Source: Pirellula staleyi DSM 6068 (GTDB lineage: Bacteria; Planctomycetota; Planctomycetia; Pirellulales; Pirellulaceae). Taken from it: a stretch of 64,000 nucleotides of DNA. How positions within the stretch are numbered: the first letter of the stretch is position 1; each line of letters starts with the position of its first letter. The notes beneath the pieces are model-generated. The model worked only from the letters and a program-made list of their open reading frames with translations, made no database searches and was not told the origin of the DNA. The position numbers and the translations under genes are program-made. Where the stretch lies: the NCBI GenBank assembly GCA_945875845.1, contig CAMCMB010000035.1, forward strand, positions 1-64,000, given 5' to 3'. Of this stretch, positions 9,191 to 18,851 are shown one piece after another.

Positions 9191-10276
9191 TCACTTGTCT
9201 TTGTCCAGCTTGGTCTGTTCTTCCTTGCCGAGCAAGAGGATCGTTGGGGAGTCAACGCGTTCTCCGGTTGTGTTCGCGGGTGCATTCACTGGCCGCCGAG
9301 TTGACGCATCGGGCGGTGGCACTTTGGGCGTCAGCGATAGCGTGGGAAACGCTCTTGAGTCTGTGCCTTTTTGAACGACCGTTGGAGTGATCGGTTTTCC
9401 GCTTGTCACACTTCCAGCACGCTTCGACACCGACAGACTCGTGGCGACAAACTGATCGCGAGTTTTCGGATCAATGTTGTTGAGTCGCTTTGCAAGCTGT
9501 TGAATTCCATAGGGGTTCTGCTCCGCCGTTTGAGATATTTGGGCAAAGAAGGACGCGCATTCGGAGAAGTTGTAATCAGCAGACTTACCTACCAGAGGGC
9601 CAAGTGTCTTGACGACCAAATCCGCTCCGAGGTTTTCCAATTTCATAAACACATCCATCGATACGACCATGCCCGGCCTGCCGTCCGCGAGAGGTGACGG
9701 TCGGTTATGGAGGATTACCACGCAACGGCCATTCAGCTCTCTAGCCCAGAGATTGCCCCGATAAGAGCCGGTTGCGAAATAAATGTGCATCGAGTCATTA
9801 CCAAATACCAAATCCATTTTACTGGTCGTTCCAGAACCGTCGTCCCCTTGGAGTTGAAAGGGGCCGGATCGCTGCAGTGTCACTTTCGTTACACCCATGA
9901 CTTCCCAGATGTTCACGATGACTTCCGGATTCCGAATCAGAAAGGAATACATTTCTTGATCGCAATCGACGGTTTCGGTGGGCATGCGTCGAAAGTAACT
10001 GGCGGTATCCACTACCGAATGCAATCTTGTGTTGGCTTCCGCAGTGAGTTGTTGAAATGGAATTTTTTGAACCGCAGAATCGCGGGATTCGCGAGAAGAG
10101 GATCCCTCAGTTGGGCTCGAATGTCGGTTTGCAGCCTGTAACGTCGCGTTTGCTGGCGTTTGGGAGAACGCGGTTGAGTCCAACGTCGGAACCCATCCAA
10201 GAACGGCGGCAACTGCGATGCCATATCGAAAGCGGAAACTAAGTAGACTGGCCAATTGGATCGCGGATTTTCGCAT
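9191..10276 (-). CDS. Exported hypothetical protein
   Basis: I do not recognise a family. The 361-residue product begins with a basic stretch and a hydrophobic segment (about residues 18-38, ending AFSQ), suggesting a signal peptide. The middle (about 95-275) looks globular, with phrases such as RNPEVIVNIWEVMGV and SMHIYFATGSYRGNLWARELNG that suggest a beta-rich domain. The C-terminal 80 residues are Pro/Thr/Ser-rich and probably disordered. It converges on the 7TM-HD gene (4 bp gap). The gap to the divergent membrane-protein gene contains a long perfect hairpin. Likely an envelope protein of unknown role. Confidence 0.75.
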   Translation of the reverse strand: MRKSAIQLASLLSFRFRYGIAVAAVLGWVPTLDSTAFSQTPANATLQAANRHSSPTEGSSSRESRDSAVQKIPFQQLTAEANTRLHSVVDTASYFRRMPTETVDCDQEMYSFLIRNPEVIVNIWEVMGVTKVTLQRSGPFQLQGDDGSGTTSKMDLVFGNDSMHIYFATGSYRGNLWARELNGRCVVILHNRPSPLADGRPGMVVSMDVFMKLENLGADLVVKTLGPLVGKSADYNFSECASFFAQISQTAEQNPYGIQQLAKRLNNIDPKTRDQFVATSLSVSKRAGSVTSGKPITPTVVQKGTDSRAFPTLSLTPKVPPPDASTRRPVNAPANTTGERVDSPTILLLGKEEQTKLDKDK

Positions 10277-10408
10277 AAACAGTACGGCCTAAGGAGGAAC
10301 AACTTCGCCTAAGTTGTTTTGTCGGCAATTCCCCTATGGAAAGAATAGAAGAACAAGTCGAAAATTCACTTGCTAGCCTTGGATTGTTTGCTAGCCTAAA
10401 AAAGCGGG

Positions 10409-10457
10409 GTAAGCTTCCAGCTTGCCAACCGTGATTCATCGCAAGCTGGAAGCTTAC
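10409..10457. repeat. Perfect 17-bp-arm hairpin
   Basis: Left arm GTAAGCTTCCAGCTTGC (10409-10425) and right arm GCAAGCTGGAAGCTTAC (10441-10457) are exact complements around a 15-nt loop. It sits between two divergently transcribed genes, so it is not placed to terminate either of them. It is most likely a dispersed REP-like element, but could form a cruciform or an RNA hairpin in a leader. Confidence 0.8.
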
Positions 10458-10529
10458 GCCACTTTCGCAATGGAGAACGGTATAGTTAAAAAGGCAACGT
10501 GCCATTGAATGCGTAGAATCAAAACCAAC

Positions 10530-11348
10530 ATGAACAAACGTAGTCACTCCTGGGAACCGGGAAATCCGCACGCAGATCTTGAATCCGATTCCGTCGATTC
10601 CACTCACAAAATTGTCGACGTTCAAGAACCGATCGTCATTATCGACCGCAAGAGGACCGTTTACGGATCGTTTATAGGGTTAATTGTGCTTGGTTGCGTG
10701 ATCCTTGGTGGAACGTTCCTGCTCTTTGGTGGCCGGGGAGGTGGGAACATAAACCGGCTAATGCTGTTTTTGCTCGGTACCTTTTTGTCGGGGCTGTGCT
10801 TCGTTGCGTTACTATGGATACGAGCAAGGTGGATTTGCGTGGCGGTCATTGATGAACACGGAATCATCGCAAGCACGTTGAAACAAAAATACGATCTAAA
10901 TTGGTCGGAAATGATTGGAGCTCGAACGCAATCCAAATTGGCTAAGAACTCGAATGTTCCGACGGTCCAATTGCTTCTATTATTGGACGAAGAGCGCGGG
11001 CTTGAAATGCCTGTTGATTTCGTTCAAATCGACAATTTGTATGCAATCTTGCAATCGGCAACGTTTCATCCAACCAGTCAGGGACAGCGTCTCGGAACCA
11101 CGAAAGGTTCTGCGCTATTCTTGTTTGGAACGATTGCCATGCTGCTCGGCATTTGGTGGGTCTTTGTCTTGATCGGTCAAAATAACAGGGGCGTCCTTTT
11201 TCAAGGAAACGCGAGGGGGATCCTTATTAAGCTTGCGGCGGGGATTGTCGGTCCGTTGGGTGGCTTAGGCTGTGCATGCTGGGGGCTTTATCATGTCGTG
11301 ATGCGACCCATCCTTTATCTTCCGGGCTGGATAGCCAAAAACCACTAG
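10530..11348 (+). CDS. Membrane protein of unknown function with PH-like middle
   Basis: No family recognised with confidence. From ATG 10530 (MNKRSHSW; an ATG at 10509 is also possible) the product is 272 residues. It has a polar N-terminus of about 40 residues, two close transmembrane helices (about 47-70 and 77-97), a soluble beta-rich stretch of about 80 residues (CVAVIDEHGIIAS ... IDNLYAILQSATF) and two further helices near 200-220 and 235-265. The arrangement resembles planctomycete PH-domain-like membrane proteins, but this is inference. The PaaK-like ligase gene begins 9 bp after its stop, so the two are probably co-transcribed. Confidence 0.75.
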   Translation: MNKRSHSWEPGNPHADLESDSVDSTHKIVDVQEPIVIIDRKRTVYGSFIGLIVLGCVILGGTFLLFGGRGGGNINRLMLFLLGTFLSGLCFVALLWIRARWICVAVIDEHGIIASTLKQKYDLNWSEMIGARTQSKLAKNSNVPTVQLLLLLDEERGLEMPVDFVQIDNLYAILQSATFHPTSQGQRLGTTKGSALFLFGTIAMLLGIWWVFVLIGQNNRGVLFQGNARGILIKLAAGIVGPLGGLGCACWGLYHVVMRPILYLPGWIAKNH

Positions 11349-11357
11349 GACACTTTT

Positions 11358-12677
11358 TTGAACCATCCAATCTTCCGATCCGAGATTCAACGCGTGGAGC
11401 GCCATGCACTTGAACGCTTTCAAATCGAGCGCCTCAATGCATTGATCGCCAAAGTGCTTCCGCAAAACGCGTATTACCAAAGCCTATTTGGATGCAGCGA
11501 TTTGCGAGTCGATTCGCTCGCCGAGTGGGCTATGGTTCCAACATCGCAAAAATCCGATTGGCTGGGAAAGGAGGCAAGTGGAATCGCAACGCACCACACT
11601 TTCGCCGAGGACCAGTACCGCCGTTACCATCGTACCAGCGGGACTCGCGGGCGTCCTATGGTGATTCTCGACACACAGGAAGATTGGCAATGGTGGATCG
11701 ACACCTGGCAGTATGTGCTGGACGCGTGCGGAATACTAGCCACGGATCGCATCATGATGGCGTTTTCCTTTGGACCATTCATCGGATTTTGGAGTGCGCA
11801 CGATGCCTGTTTGCATCGGGGCTGTATGGTTATTCCCTGCGGCGGTATGTCCACGGCGGCCCGCATCGAATTGATTCAAACGGCAAGGCCCACAGTTCTC
11901 TTTAGCACGCCAAGCTATGCAATGCACCTCGCTCAAGATGCAAGAACTCGACAGATCGATTTAAGCAAATCCTCCATTCGCCAAGTCTTTGTTGCCGGGG
12001 AGCCCGGTGGGAGCTTGCCAGCGGTTCGCTCTCGACTTGAATCGATGTTTGGTGCAAGCGTAATAGACCATGCGGGCGCAACGGAGGTCGGACCTTGGGG
12101 ATTTGGATCCGCTGACGGAACGGCAATGCATGTCATTGAAAGTGAGTTTATCGCCGAGTTCCTTCCAGTTGAACGCAAGGCAACTGGCGACGTAGCATCC
12201 GAAGTACATGGCTTTGACCCCGCCGCATTTGAACTTGTATTGACGTCGCTCGGTCGAACCGGTGCGCCTGTGCTCCGTTATCGCACAGGCGATTTAGTGA
12301 AACCCAATTTCCTCCAAGATGGCAAATGCAACTTCGTCCGTCTTGAGAATGGTGTACTTGGCCGAACCGACGACATGTTTGTGATTCGAGGCGTAAACAT
12401 TTTTCCTACAAGCATCGACGCAATCGTTCGTTCGTTTCCAAGTATTTCGGACTATCGTCTAACGGTTACGAAAAAGGGTGCCATGGACGAACTATTATTG
12501 GAATTTGAATCTTCCAATCAGACGGAATCCACTGGCCAACTCCAGAACCATGTTGCGAAACAGCTTGGGGAGAAGCTTTCGATCCAACTCAATTTGCGTT
12601 TTGAAGTCGAACAAGTCTCGGAGGGAAGCCTTCCGCGAACGGAAGGTAAAGCAAGACGTATTATCGACCGTCGCTAA
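11358..12677 (+). CDS. Phenylacetate-CoA ligase-like adenylate-forming enzyme
   Basis: Cytosolic ANL-superfamily enzyme that would activate a carboxylic acid with ATP and pass it to CoA or another acceptor. Motifs in order: phosphate-binding TSGTRGRP (residues 93-100), HAGATEVGPWG (about 235-245), YRTGD (about 311-315) and the hinge GRTDDMFVIRGVNIFP (about 335-350), followed by a PaaK-type C-terminal domain ending in a basic GKARRI segment. The 439-residue length fits PaaK. The start is TTG at 11358, 9 bp after the upstream membrane-protein gene. No other phenylacetate-catabolism gene is present, so the true substrate is unknown and the PaaK label describes the fold only. Confidence 0.85.
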   Translation: MNHPIFRSEIQRVERHALERFQIERLNALIAKVLPQNAYYQSLFGCSDLRVDSLAEWAMVPTSQKSDWLGKEASGIATHHTFAEDQYRRYHRTSGTRGRPMVILDTQEDWQWWIDTWQYVLDACGILATDRIMMAFSFGPFIGFWSAHDACLHRGCMVIPCGGMSTAARIELIQTARPTVLFSTPSYAMHLAQDARTRQIDLSKSSIRQVFVAGEPGGSLPAVRSRLESMFGASVIDHAGATEVGPWGFGSADGTAMHVIESEFIAEFLPVERKATGDVASEVHGFDPAAFELVLTSLGRTGAPVLRYRTGDLVKPNFLQDGKCNFVRLENGVLGRTDDMFVIRGVNIFPTSIDAIVRSFPSISDYRLTVTKKGAMDELLLEFESSNQTESTGQLQNHVAKQLGEKLSIQLNLRFEVEQVSEGSLPRTEGKARRIIDRR

Positions 12678-12751
12678 TGCATAATCGCCGCCTTTCGCTA
12701 CGCGAAAGAAAGCGTTCTCCGTCGGATAGGCTATGGTAACCTGACGCGTGA

Positions 12752-12869
12752 CGGCTTGTTGATTTAATGGTACGACGGACTTCCAAGTCCGTCGAATTCC
12801 CCATTGCCGGACTTGGAAGTCCGCCTTACCGCCCTTACCCAATAACGACTTCACTAAATCAACAAGCCG
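12752..12869 (+). repeat. Dispersed inverted-repeat element, copy A
   Basis: Terminal arms CGGCTTGTTGATTTA (12752-12766) and TAAATCAACAAGCCG (12855-12869) are perfect 15-bp complements. Inside lie the GGTACGACGG strand, an ACGGACTTCCAAGTCCGT palindrome, a second GGACTTGGAAGTCC palindrome and the CTTACCCAATAACG tract shared with other copies. It follows the PaaK-like gene. A small CTTTCGC/GCGAAAG hairpin near 12694-12710 lies just before it. Confidence 0.85.
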
Positions 12870-12926
12870 GTGAGAGAGGGATTGCAGTCGGCTCCTCGCT
12901 TGCGGGCACGGGTTTTCAAAGCGTGG

Positions 12927-12969
12927 CACGAGCACGCTCGCTCGTGAATCCATGGGCGAGACGCCCATG
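12927..12969. repeat. Two adjacent short hairpins
   Basis: CACGAGC (12927-12933) pairs with GCTCGTG (12940-12946), and CATGGGCG (12951-12958) pairs with CGCCCATG (12962-12969) around a 3-nt loop. They lie in the 12678-13110 gap, which otherwise holds repeat copy A and no gene. They may be dispersed hairpin repeats; no function can be assigned. Confidence 0.6.
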
Positions 12970-13110
12970 CCACTTTAGAATACCCCGTGTCACAGCCCAT
13001 TAATAACAACGCGTCATAAACGCACCTTTTGCGGAGCAAAAGGCAACTATGTTTAAGTTCCTACCCTTCGCTCGATAGAGCAACCTACTTCCCCATTGAA
13101 AGACCCGTCC

Positions 13111-14199
13111 ATGATTCGCTTTATTCTCCTTTGTGTCCCGTTGGCCTTGCTGCTTGCTCGTTCCGTTCGAGCGGATGGTTGGGTCATTGAAACTTTTGCA
13201 GGAAATGGCCAAAAAGGATCACGTGGCGATGGAGGTAAGGCAACCGAAGCTCAACTCGATAATCCATTCGGTGTCGTCCGCGGTCCCGATGGAGCCATAT
13301 GGTTTTGCGAATATTCCGGACAGCGCATTCGACGCGTTGCACAGGATGGAACCATCAGCACCATCGCGGGCAATGGTAGCGCTGGCTACAGCGGAGACGG
13401 AGGACAAGCCCTTCTCGCTAGTTTCAATTTACCCCATGAGATTCGATTCGATCGAGCAGGTGACCTGTACATTGTCGACATGAACAATCATGTGGTTCGC
13501 AAGGTCAATATGAAGTCGGGCACGATATCGACGCTGGCGGGAACGGGCAAGCCAGGTTACAGCGGAGATGGCGGACCAGCAGACAAGGCACAATTCACCC
13601 AACCGCACAGCATTCAATTCGGTCCCGATGGCAGTCTGTACATTTGCGATATCGGCAATCATGTCATCCGGCGCATCGATATGGAAACAAAAACGATTTC
13701 TACCTTTGCGGGCACGGGCAAACCCGGAGCGACTCCCGACGGTGCCCCCATTCAAAACACACCTCTGAAAGGCCCGAGATCGATCGATTTTGATCGTAAT
13801 GGAAATCTGTGGTTGGCGACTCGAGAAGGAAACCAAGTCTTCAAGTTCGATCTCAAAGCGAAAACGATTCAACACGTTGCGGGTACAGGTCAGAGCGGCT
13901 TCACAGGAAACGGCGGTCCAGCCAAGCAAGCGGCGCTGAAAGGTCCCAAGGGCCTCGCCTTGGACAACGAGGGAAACGTTTGGCTTGCGGATACCGAAAG
14001 CCATAGTGTCCGAATGATTCGTGAGTCGACGGGCAACTTGGAACTCATCGCCGGAACCGGTGAGAAAGGAGACGGCCCAGATGGCGATCCGCTTCGATGC
14101 CAGCTCGCTCGATTGCACGGAATCTACGTGGATACGGATGGAAGTGTTTTCATCGGTGACAGCGAATCGCATCGCGTTCGAGTCCTACGTAAAAAGTAG
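13111..14199 (+). CDS. Exported NHL-repeat beta-propeller protein
   Basis: Predicted exported six-bladed propeller. The start at ATG 13111 gives MIRFILLCVPLALLLARSVRA, a clean signal peptide; an in-frame TTG at 13096 adds five residues. The mature part is built from repeated NHL units of about 55 residues, each with a TIAGNGxxGYSGDGGxA-type segment followed by a LYIVDMNNHVVRKV-type strand pair; six are visible. Such proteins in planctomycetes are periplasmic or surface binding proteins of unknown ligand. It stands alone, and a strong hairpin (14245-14289) and 91-bp tandem repeats follow it. Confidence 0.88.
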   Translation: MIRFILLCVPLALLLARSVRADGWVIETFAGNGQKGSRGDGGKATEAQLDNPFGVVRGPDGAIWFCEYSGQRIRRVAQDGTISTIAGNGSAGYSGDGGQALLASFNLPHEIRFDRAGDLYIVDMNNHVVRKVNMKSGTISTLAGTGKPGYSGDGGPADKAQFTQPHSIQFGPDGSLYICDIGNHVIRRIDMETKTISTFAGTGKPGATPDGAPIQNTPLKGPRSIDFDRNGNLWLATREGNQVFKFDLKAKTIQHVAGTGQSGFTGNGGPAKQAALKGPKGLALDNEGNVWLADTESHSVRMIRESTGNLELIAGTGEKGDGPDGDPLRCQLARLHGIYVDTDGSVFIGDSESHRVRVLRKK

Positions 14200-14244
14200 T
14201 ATGTCGCTTTTAGACCCAACCAATGATAGGGAAAAGGGGAGGGC

Positions 14245-14289
14245 GAGGCTCCTGCCGAGCTTACGACGCAATGGTTCGGCAGGAGCCTC
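14245..14289. repeat. Perfect 14-bp-arm hairpin
   Basis: GAGGCTCCTGCCGA (14245-14258) and TCGGCAGGAGCCTC (14276-14289) are exact complements around a 17-nt loop. It lies 46 bp after the NHL gene and could fold in the 3' end of its mRNA, but lacks a T-run, so a dispersed repeat is as likely. Confidence 0.7.
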
Positions 14290-14293
14290 ACCC

Positions 14294-14532
14294 AGTGGTG
14301 GTTTGACCTTCGCCCTAGCATGAAGGTAACGATCCCCTGGGATAAACCCAGGGGCATTCGATGCATGCCATCTGGCTTTATGCAAGTGGAGGTTTGACCT
14401 TCGCCCTAGCAGGAAGGCAACAATCCCCTGGGATAAACCCAGGGGCATTCGATGCATGCCATCTGGCTTTATGCCAGTGGAGGTTTGACCTTCGCCCTAG
14501 CAGGAAGGTAACAATCCCCTGGGATAAACCGG
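14294..14532 (+). repeat. 91-bp direct tandem repeat, about 2.6 copies
   Basis: The phrase GGTTTGACCTTCGCCCTAGC recurs at about 14300, 14391 and 14482, an exact 91-bp period. Each complete unit contains a CCCCTGGG-ATAAA-CCCAGGGG hairpin and ends with a GCATTCGATGCATGCC phrase. The third unit breaks off after its ATAAACC loop. Open frames read through it are by-products of the repeat. It fills most of the gap between two convergent genes. Confidence 0.9.
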
Positions 14533-14602
14533 TTCACGCCCGAGGCTATATCATGTCGCCGCATTGCGGCTAAATGCGGCCCCATGGGCTCCCGATTGAA
14601 AA

Positions 14603-16225
14603 CTATCGCCAGGCTAGTGTTCTGCTTCGTGTGCCGCAAAGATTCACTTTCATGCCCAGTGCACTTGCGAAATGGGCTTTGCTGAGCACACACTCATCGG
14701 CCGCCTTGGCATCATTGGCGTAGGCAACTTGAATGTGATTAGCTTGGTGCTTGGCCATCAGTTGATCGCGGCTGACGCCATACGTTACCGCATGCATGAT
14801 CGGCCATTGCGGTGTCGTTGCATTCAGGCGACGCTGCGTTTCTGCCGGAGGTAATTCGACTACACCACCGCGTCCGAGGTCCATGTGCAGTGCATCTTCC
14901 GCCACGTAGATTCGGCTCCAAACGATTTCGCCTGGCTTCGAGACACCATGCAGCGTGCTGCCTCCATTCGGGAAATACATGGCGGGCTGACGATAACCGT
15001 GAGCCCCTTTCCAACCCCCAACAAAGTGTGCCGGCGGGGCTGCTCCGCTAATGAGAAACACCCAAACGTAGTCTTCGCCGAATTGCTCTCCCCAACGAAC
15101 ATCATGCAGCGTGTTCTCGACCGGTTGCCCTAATGCTTTATGGACTCGTTCGGTTAGCATCGCATCCAAGCCTGCGCACTCGTCGACTTCATTGAAGTGC
15201 AACAACGGTTCGCCTTTTTTCAAAATGCGACGGCCATCGCGTGAGCGAACTGGCGGGCGCTCGGAATTGTTAAGCGTCCCCTCCACCAAATCGCTGGCGG
15301 GTAATAGATCTTTCAAGCCTTGTTGATATTGAATGCCAATCGCATCGCAACCAAAATCGTCCGCGATTCGAACGGCAGCAATGTACATCTTGCATTGAAG
15401 ACGAATCTGAGCGTCGGTCAAGTCGCTTTCGTGCGTTTTCCCCGTGTGGAACTGCATGCCTCGCTTCTCAAGCCAATCGCGCACCCCCTCGGCTTCCTCG
15501 TCGCTGACCTGTTGTGTTTCGTAGTAGAGAGCGGACTGGCTAAGTCGTTCTTTGAAGACACCGACTTGGTGCAAAAGTTGGTCGGGAATAATCGCGTTGA
15601 ACATTCCCATACAGCCTTCGTCAAAGATCCCCATGATCGCTTTGTCACGTCGAAGTTCCGTCGCCAAGCGTTGCCCTAGCTTGGTAGAACTCGAAGTACC
15701 TTTCACATGATCCAGCGAATGCACATGGTCAAGAGAATGTTTTACATGGCCCGTTTTCAACCATTCCTGTAGTTTTGATACAAAGAATTCGTCGCGAAAA
15801 TCTTCACTCCAAAGCGTCGAATATGCGACACCGGCTTTCGTCAGCGAGCCATTCAAGTTGAGCATTCCTACCAAGCCAGGCCACTGACCGCTCCAGTTGG
15901 CAACCGTCAATATAGGAGATCGATGCGTCGTGAGTCCGGCGAGCACATGGTGTGAGTATTGCCAGACTGCTTCGGCAACAATCAACGGTTTGTCTGGATC
16001 GATGCCTCGAAAGATTTCCATTCCCTCGCGCTGGCTGGCAATAAAACCATGCTTTAGCTTTGGGCGGTAAGGGTGGGAACGAATAAGCTCGTAGCCTTCG
16101 GAGGCCATGGCCGAGGTAAGCGTTTTTTCCATCGCCGCTTGAGCAGGCCAGCAGACTTGGTTTGCAGACAGACGCAGGTCGCCGCTGGCGACTAATTGGA
16201 TCGATCGATTCTTCATTCGACTCAT
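14603..16225 (-). CDS. L-fucose isomerase-like protein
   Basis: Member of the fucose/arabinose isomerase superfamily, which interconverts aldoses and ketoses with a divalent metal. The 540-residue product is shorter than E. coli FucI (about 591) but keeps the fold-typical layout: an N-terminal Rossmann-like half with [16 protein letters not shown] and [21 protein letters not shown] (about 84-120), then a [23 protein letters not shown] segment (about 290-312) and a C-terminal domain with [23 protein letters not shown]. Catalytic Glu/Asp were not pinned down. It is the last gene of a minus-strand operon, starting 18 bp after the kinase gene ends. The true sugar is uncertain. Confidence 0.8.
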   Translation of the reverse strand: MSRMKNRSIQLVASGDLRLSANQVCWPAQAAMEKTLTSAMASEGYELIRSHPYRPKLKHGFIASQREGMEIFRGIDPDKPLIVAEAVWQYSHHVLAGLTTHRSPILTVANWSGQWPGLVGMLNLNGSLTKAGVAYSTLWSEDFRDEFFVSKLQEWLKTGHVKHSLDHVHSLDHVKGTSSSTKLGQRLATELRRDKAIMGIFDEGCMGMFNAIIPDQLLHQVGVFKERLSQSALYYETQQVSDEEAEGVRDWLEKRGMQFHTGKTHESDLTDAQIRLQCKMYIAAVRIADDFGCDAIGIQYQQGLKDLLPASDLVEGTLNNSERPPVRSRDGRRILKKGEPLLHFNEVDECAGLDAMLTERVHKALGQPVENTLHDVRWGEQFGEDYVWVFLISGAAPPAHFVGGWKGAHGYRQPAMYFPNGGSTLHGVSKPGEIVWSRIYVAEDALHMDLGRGGVVELPPAETQRRLNATTPQWPIMHAVTYGVSRDQLMAKHQANHIQVAYANDAKAADECVLSKAHFASALGMKVNLCGTRSRTLAWR

Positions 16226-16243
16226 AGAGGTTGAACCACAAAG

Positions 16244-17851
16244 TTAGGTGGGAGAATGTTTGGAAAGGAATTCGCCGTGTCGACGGTATTCGCGGTAAAG
16301 TCTATCGTAGATTTTTCGATTGCTTCGGTTGGGTTTGTAGATTGCGGCTTCACCGTCGCGCGGGGTCGACATCGCTCGAATCGCTGCCTTGGGCGAATCA
16401 AAAATGCCTGCTGCCAAGCTTCCTAATATAGCAGCTCCCAGTGCAGAGCCTTGTTTGCTCGGGTGGACCATGATCGTTTCCCCCAAGACATCCGCATAAA
16501 CTTGAACCATGACAGGATTGTGATGGGGCAGCCCGCCCGTGGCAACAAACTTGCGTACCTCCACTCCGCCGTCACGCAACAACTCCACGATCCATCGCAG
16601 ACCGTACGCAGAGGCCTCCAGGAGGGCTTTGTAGAGATGCTCAGGCCGATGTTGAAGCCCCAAGCCGACGAACGCCCCTTTCAAATTCCCATCCATGAGA
16701 GGCGTTCGGCAACCATGAAACCAGTCGACGCAAAGAACACCCTCGGCACCCGGCGGCAACAGGGCGGCATCGTGTCCAAGCTTTTCGAAATTCGAATGAC
16801 CGGTCAAGCGACGCAACCAATCAAACGCATCACCCACAGCTGCCTGGCCCGTTTCATAGCCGTAGAATCCAGGCAAGATTCCATCTTTTACGACGCCAGC
16901 AACACCGGGAACCTTTTTGTCGACTAGGGCGTTGAGCATGTGACATGAGCTGGTACCCATCACCATGACAAGCGTCCCTGGCGTGGATGCTCCTGCGCCT
17001 GGGACCGCTGCGTGAGCGTCGATGATCGCTGCGCTAACGGGCGTGCCTTCTTGTAAACCGAACGTCTTAGCCATGTCGCGAGTAAGCCCCCCCGCAGCCA
17101 CACCGGGAGCGATCAAACGCCCCGGCATTTTATCGACCACCACCTTTTCGAAAGACGGATGAACGGCCTTCAAAAAAGCTGGACTTGGATATCCGTCGGT
17201 CGCATTCCACATGCCTTTGTATCCTGCTTGGCATGTTGAGCGAGGCAGCGACTCGGCTGGCCCTCCGATCAACTTCCAAACGAACCAGTCGCCGGCTTCC
17301 AACCAGATGTCGGCTGCTCGATAGGCTTTCGGCGCATGCTCTAGTGTTTCGAGCATCTTGGGGAAAAACCATTCCAAGCCGATCACACCACCATATCGGT
17401 CTAAAAATGCTTCGTTGCGATCGCGCGCCACTTGATTGATGCGATCGGTTTGTTTTTGCGCACCGTGATGTTTCCAGAGCTTCGGCCAGGCAAGCGGCTC
17501 CGCAGCAAACTCGTCCAACAAACACAGCGGGGTCCCATCCTGTAGCGTGGGTAACATGCTGCAACTCGTAAAGTCCACACCGATTCCGACAACATCCGTC
17601 GATTGGATCTTTGCTTTGCGAATCGCTGTTTTTGTGGCTTTCGCCGCCGATTCATGCCAATCCAGCGGATGCTGCAAAGCATAAAGCGGCGGAAGCCTCT
17701 TGTCTGACCCCGGCAACGTTTCCACGATTTGCCCATGCGCATACTTCACCGTAAAGGAAGCAAGCTCGGTACCTCGTGTATCGACCAGCAACGCTCGAAC
17801 GGATTCGGTTCCTAAATCCAATCCGAGAGCAATTTTTTGAGAGTCGGCCAT
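16244..17851 (-). CDS. FGGY-family carbohydrate kinase, ribulokinase-like
   Basis: Cytosolic sugar kinase of the FGGY family. The 535-residue product carries the N-terminal phosphate loop GLDLGTESVRALLVD (9-23), the GIGVDFTSC segment (about 88-96), the ATP-binding MVMGTSSCHM region (about 298-307) and the C-terminal CRTPLMDGNLKG and ATGGLPHHNP segments. The spacing and GVDFT phrase resemble AraB L-ribulokinases more than fuculo- or xylulokinases. In the operon it lies between an aldolase/lyase-family gene and a fucose-isomerase-like gene, so it probably phosphorylates the ketose made by that isomerase. Whether this is L-ribulose, L-fuculose or another ketose is not decided by the sequence. 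Confidence 0.87.
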   Translation of the reverse strand: MADSQKIALGLDLGTESVRALLVDTRGTELASFTVKYAHGQIVETLPGSDKRLPPLYALQHPLDWHESAAKATKTAIRKAKIQSTDVVGIGVDFTSCSMLPTLQDGTPLCLLDEFAAEPLAWPKLWKHHGAQKQTDRINQVARDRNEAFLDRYGGVIGLEWFFPKMLETLEHAPKAYRAADIWLEAGDWFVWKLIGGPAESLPRSTCQAGYKGMWNATDGYPSPAFLKAVHPSFEKVVVDKMPGRLIAPGVAAGGLTRDMAKTFGLQEGTPVSAAIIDAHAAVPGAGASTPGTLVMVMGTSSCHMLNALVDKKVPGVAGVVKDGILPGFYGYETGQAAVGDAFDWLRRLTGHSNFEKLGHDAALLPPGAEGVLCVDWFHGCRTPLMDGNLKGAFVGLGLQHRPEHLYKALLEASAYGLRWIVELLRDGGVEVRKFVATGGLPHHNPVMVQVYADVLGETIMVHPSKQGSALGAAILGSLAAGIFDSPKAAIRAMSTPRDGEAAIYKPNRSNRKIYDRLYREYRRHGEFLSKHSPT

Positions 17852-17927
17852 GATCGGAAGAATTCAGGTTGAGGGACAAAGGTTTGATGGATAGTCCGCC
17901 TGGACGAGCAGTCTTTCGCGGTTTTTT

Positions 17928-18842
17928 TCAAATCGAGGTCAACGGCGACAATAGCGACTTTAGTACCGACTCAACCTTGGCCCGTTCTGGCGGAAGAAAT
18001 CGGTGGAATGGCTCGGCCATAAAATCGTCACATATTCCTAGAATCGACAAACAGCACTTGGTCGCCTTGATGTATTTCGAAGCATACTTGCCGACGTCGT
18101 AAACCTGCTGGAAGGCATCGATCGCAATTTGAAGTTCATTGATGCGAGCAGGATCGCACGACACACATGCTTCATAACATTTCACGAACAATTGCGGAAA
18201 GACGTTTGCGCCGCCAGCGACACCACCGTCACCGCCCAAGTGCATGGCAGCCGGTAATTTGGCTTCCGGCCCGATCATGATCGACCAGTCGGGCCGTATC
18301 TTCTTCAGTTGGAGCAACTTTTCAAAATAACCCATGTCACCGCTGCTATCTTTGACACCGATGATTTGTGGAATCGCTGCCAGTTTTTCCAGCGTCTCGA
18401 TTTCGAACCAGACCTTCGTCAAGCTGGGCATATTGTAGAGAACCAAGGGGAGCGGCAACTCCGATACCAAATTTTGTAGGTATCCCGTTAACTCGGTTTG
18501 GCCCGCTGGGAAATAATAAGGGGTCGAAAGTACGACGGCGTCGGCTCCCGCAGCGGCCGCGTGATTGGCGAGTTGAACGGACTCGACAAACGAAGTATCG
18601 GTAATACCAACCAATACCGGAATGCGATTTGCGACAATCTTGGTCGCCCGATCGATGAATTCGCGGCGCAATCGATAACTCAAGCTGGGAGCTTCACCCG
18701 TGGTTCCAAGGAGAAAGATTCCATGTACGCCTCCGTCGATGACATGATGGATCAAACGCTCAAGGCCAACGCAATCGAGGTCATCGCGTCCAAGCAAGGG
18801 CGTGACCAGGGGCGGAATGATACCGGAAAAACGCACAGTCAT
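17928..18842 (-). CDS. Dihydrodipicolinate synthase/N-acetylneuraminate lyase family protein
   Basis: Class I aldolase-type TIM barrel of 304 residues. GTTGEAPSL (46-54) is the substrate-carboxylate loop, Tyr in LVLYNMPS (about 135) is the general acid/base, and Lys in [10 protein letters not shown] (about 164) is the Schiff-base residue. The family includes DapA, sialate lyase and 2-keto-3-deoxy-sugar-acid aldolases. Its place in a sugar operon with an MFS transporter and sugar kinase argues for a sugar-acid aldolase/lyase rather than lysine synthesis. The transporter gene ends 9 bp upstream of its start, and the kinase gene follows after 76 bp. Confidence 0.88.
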   Translation of the reverse strand: MTVRFSGIIPPLVTPLLGRDDLDCVGLERLIHHVIDGGVHGIFLLGTTGEAPSLSYRLRREFIDRATKIVANRIPVLVGITDTSFVESVQLANHAAAAGADAVVLSTPYYFPAGQTELTGYLQNLVSELPLPLVLYNMPSLTKVWFEIETLEKLAAIPQIIGVKDSSGDMGYFEKLLQLKKIRPDWSIMIGPEAKLPAAMHLGGDGGVAGGANVFPQLFVKCYEACVSCDPARINELQIAIDAFQQVYDVGKYASKYIKATKCCLSILGICDDFMAEPFHRFLPPERAKVESVLKSLLSPLTSI

Positions 18843-18851
18843 AGTCGATTT

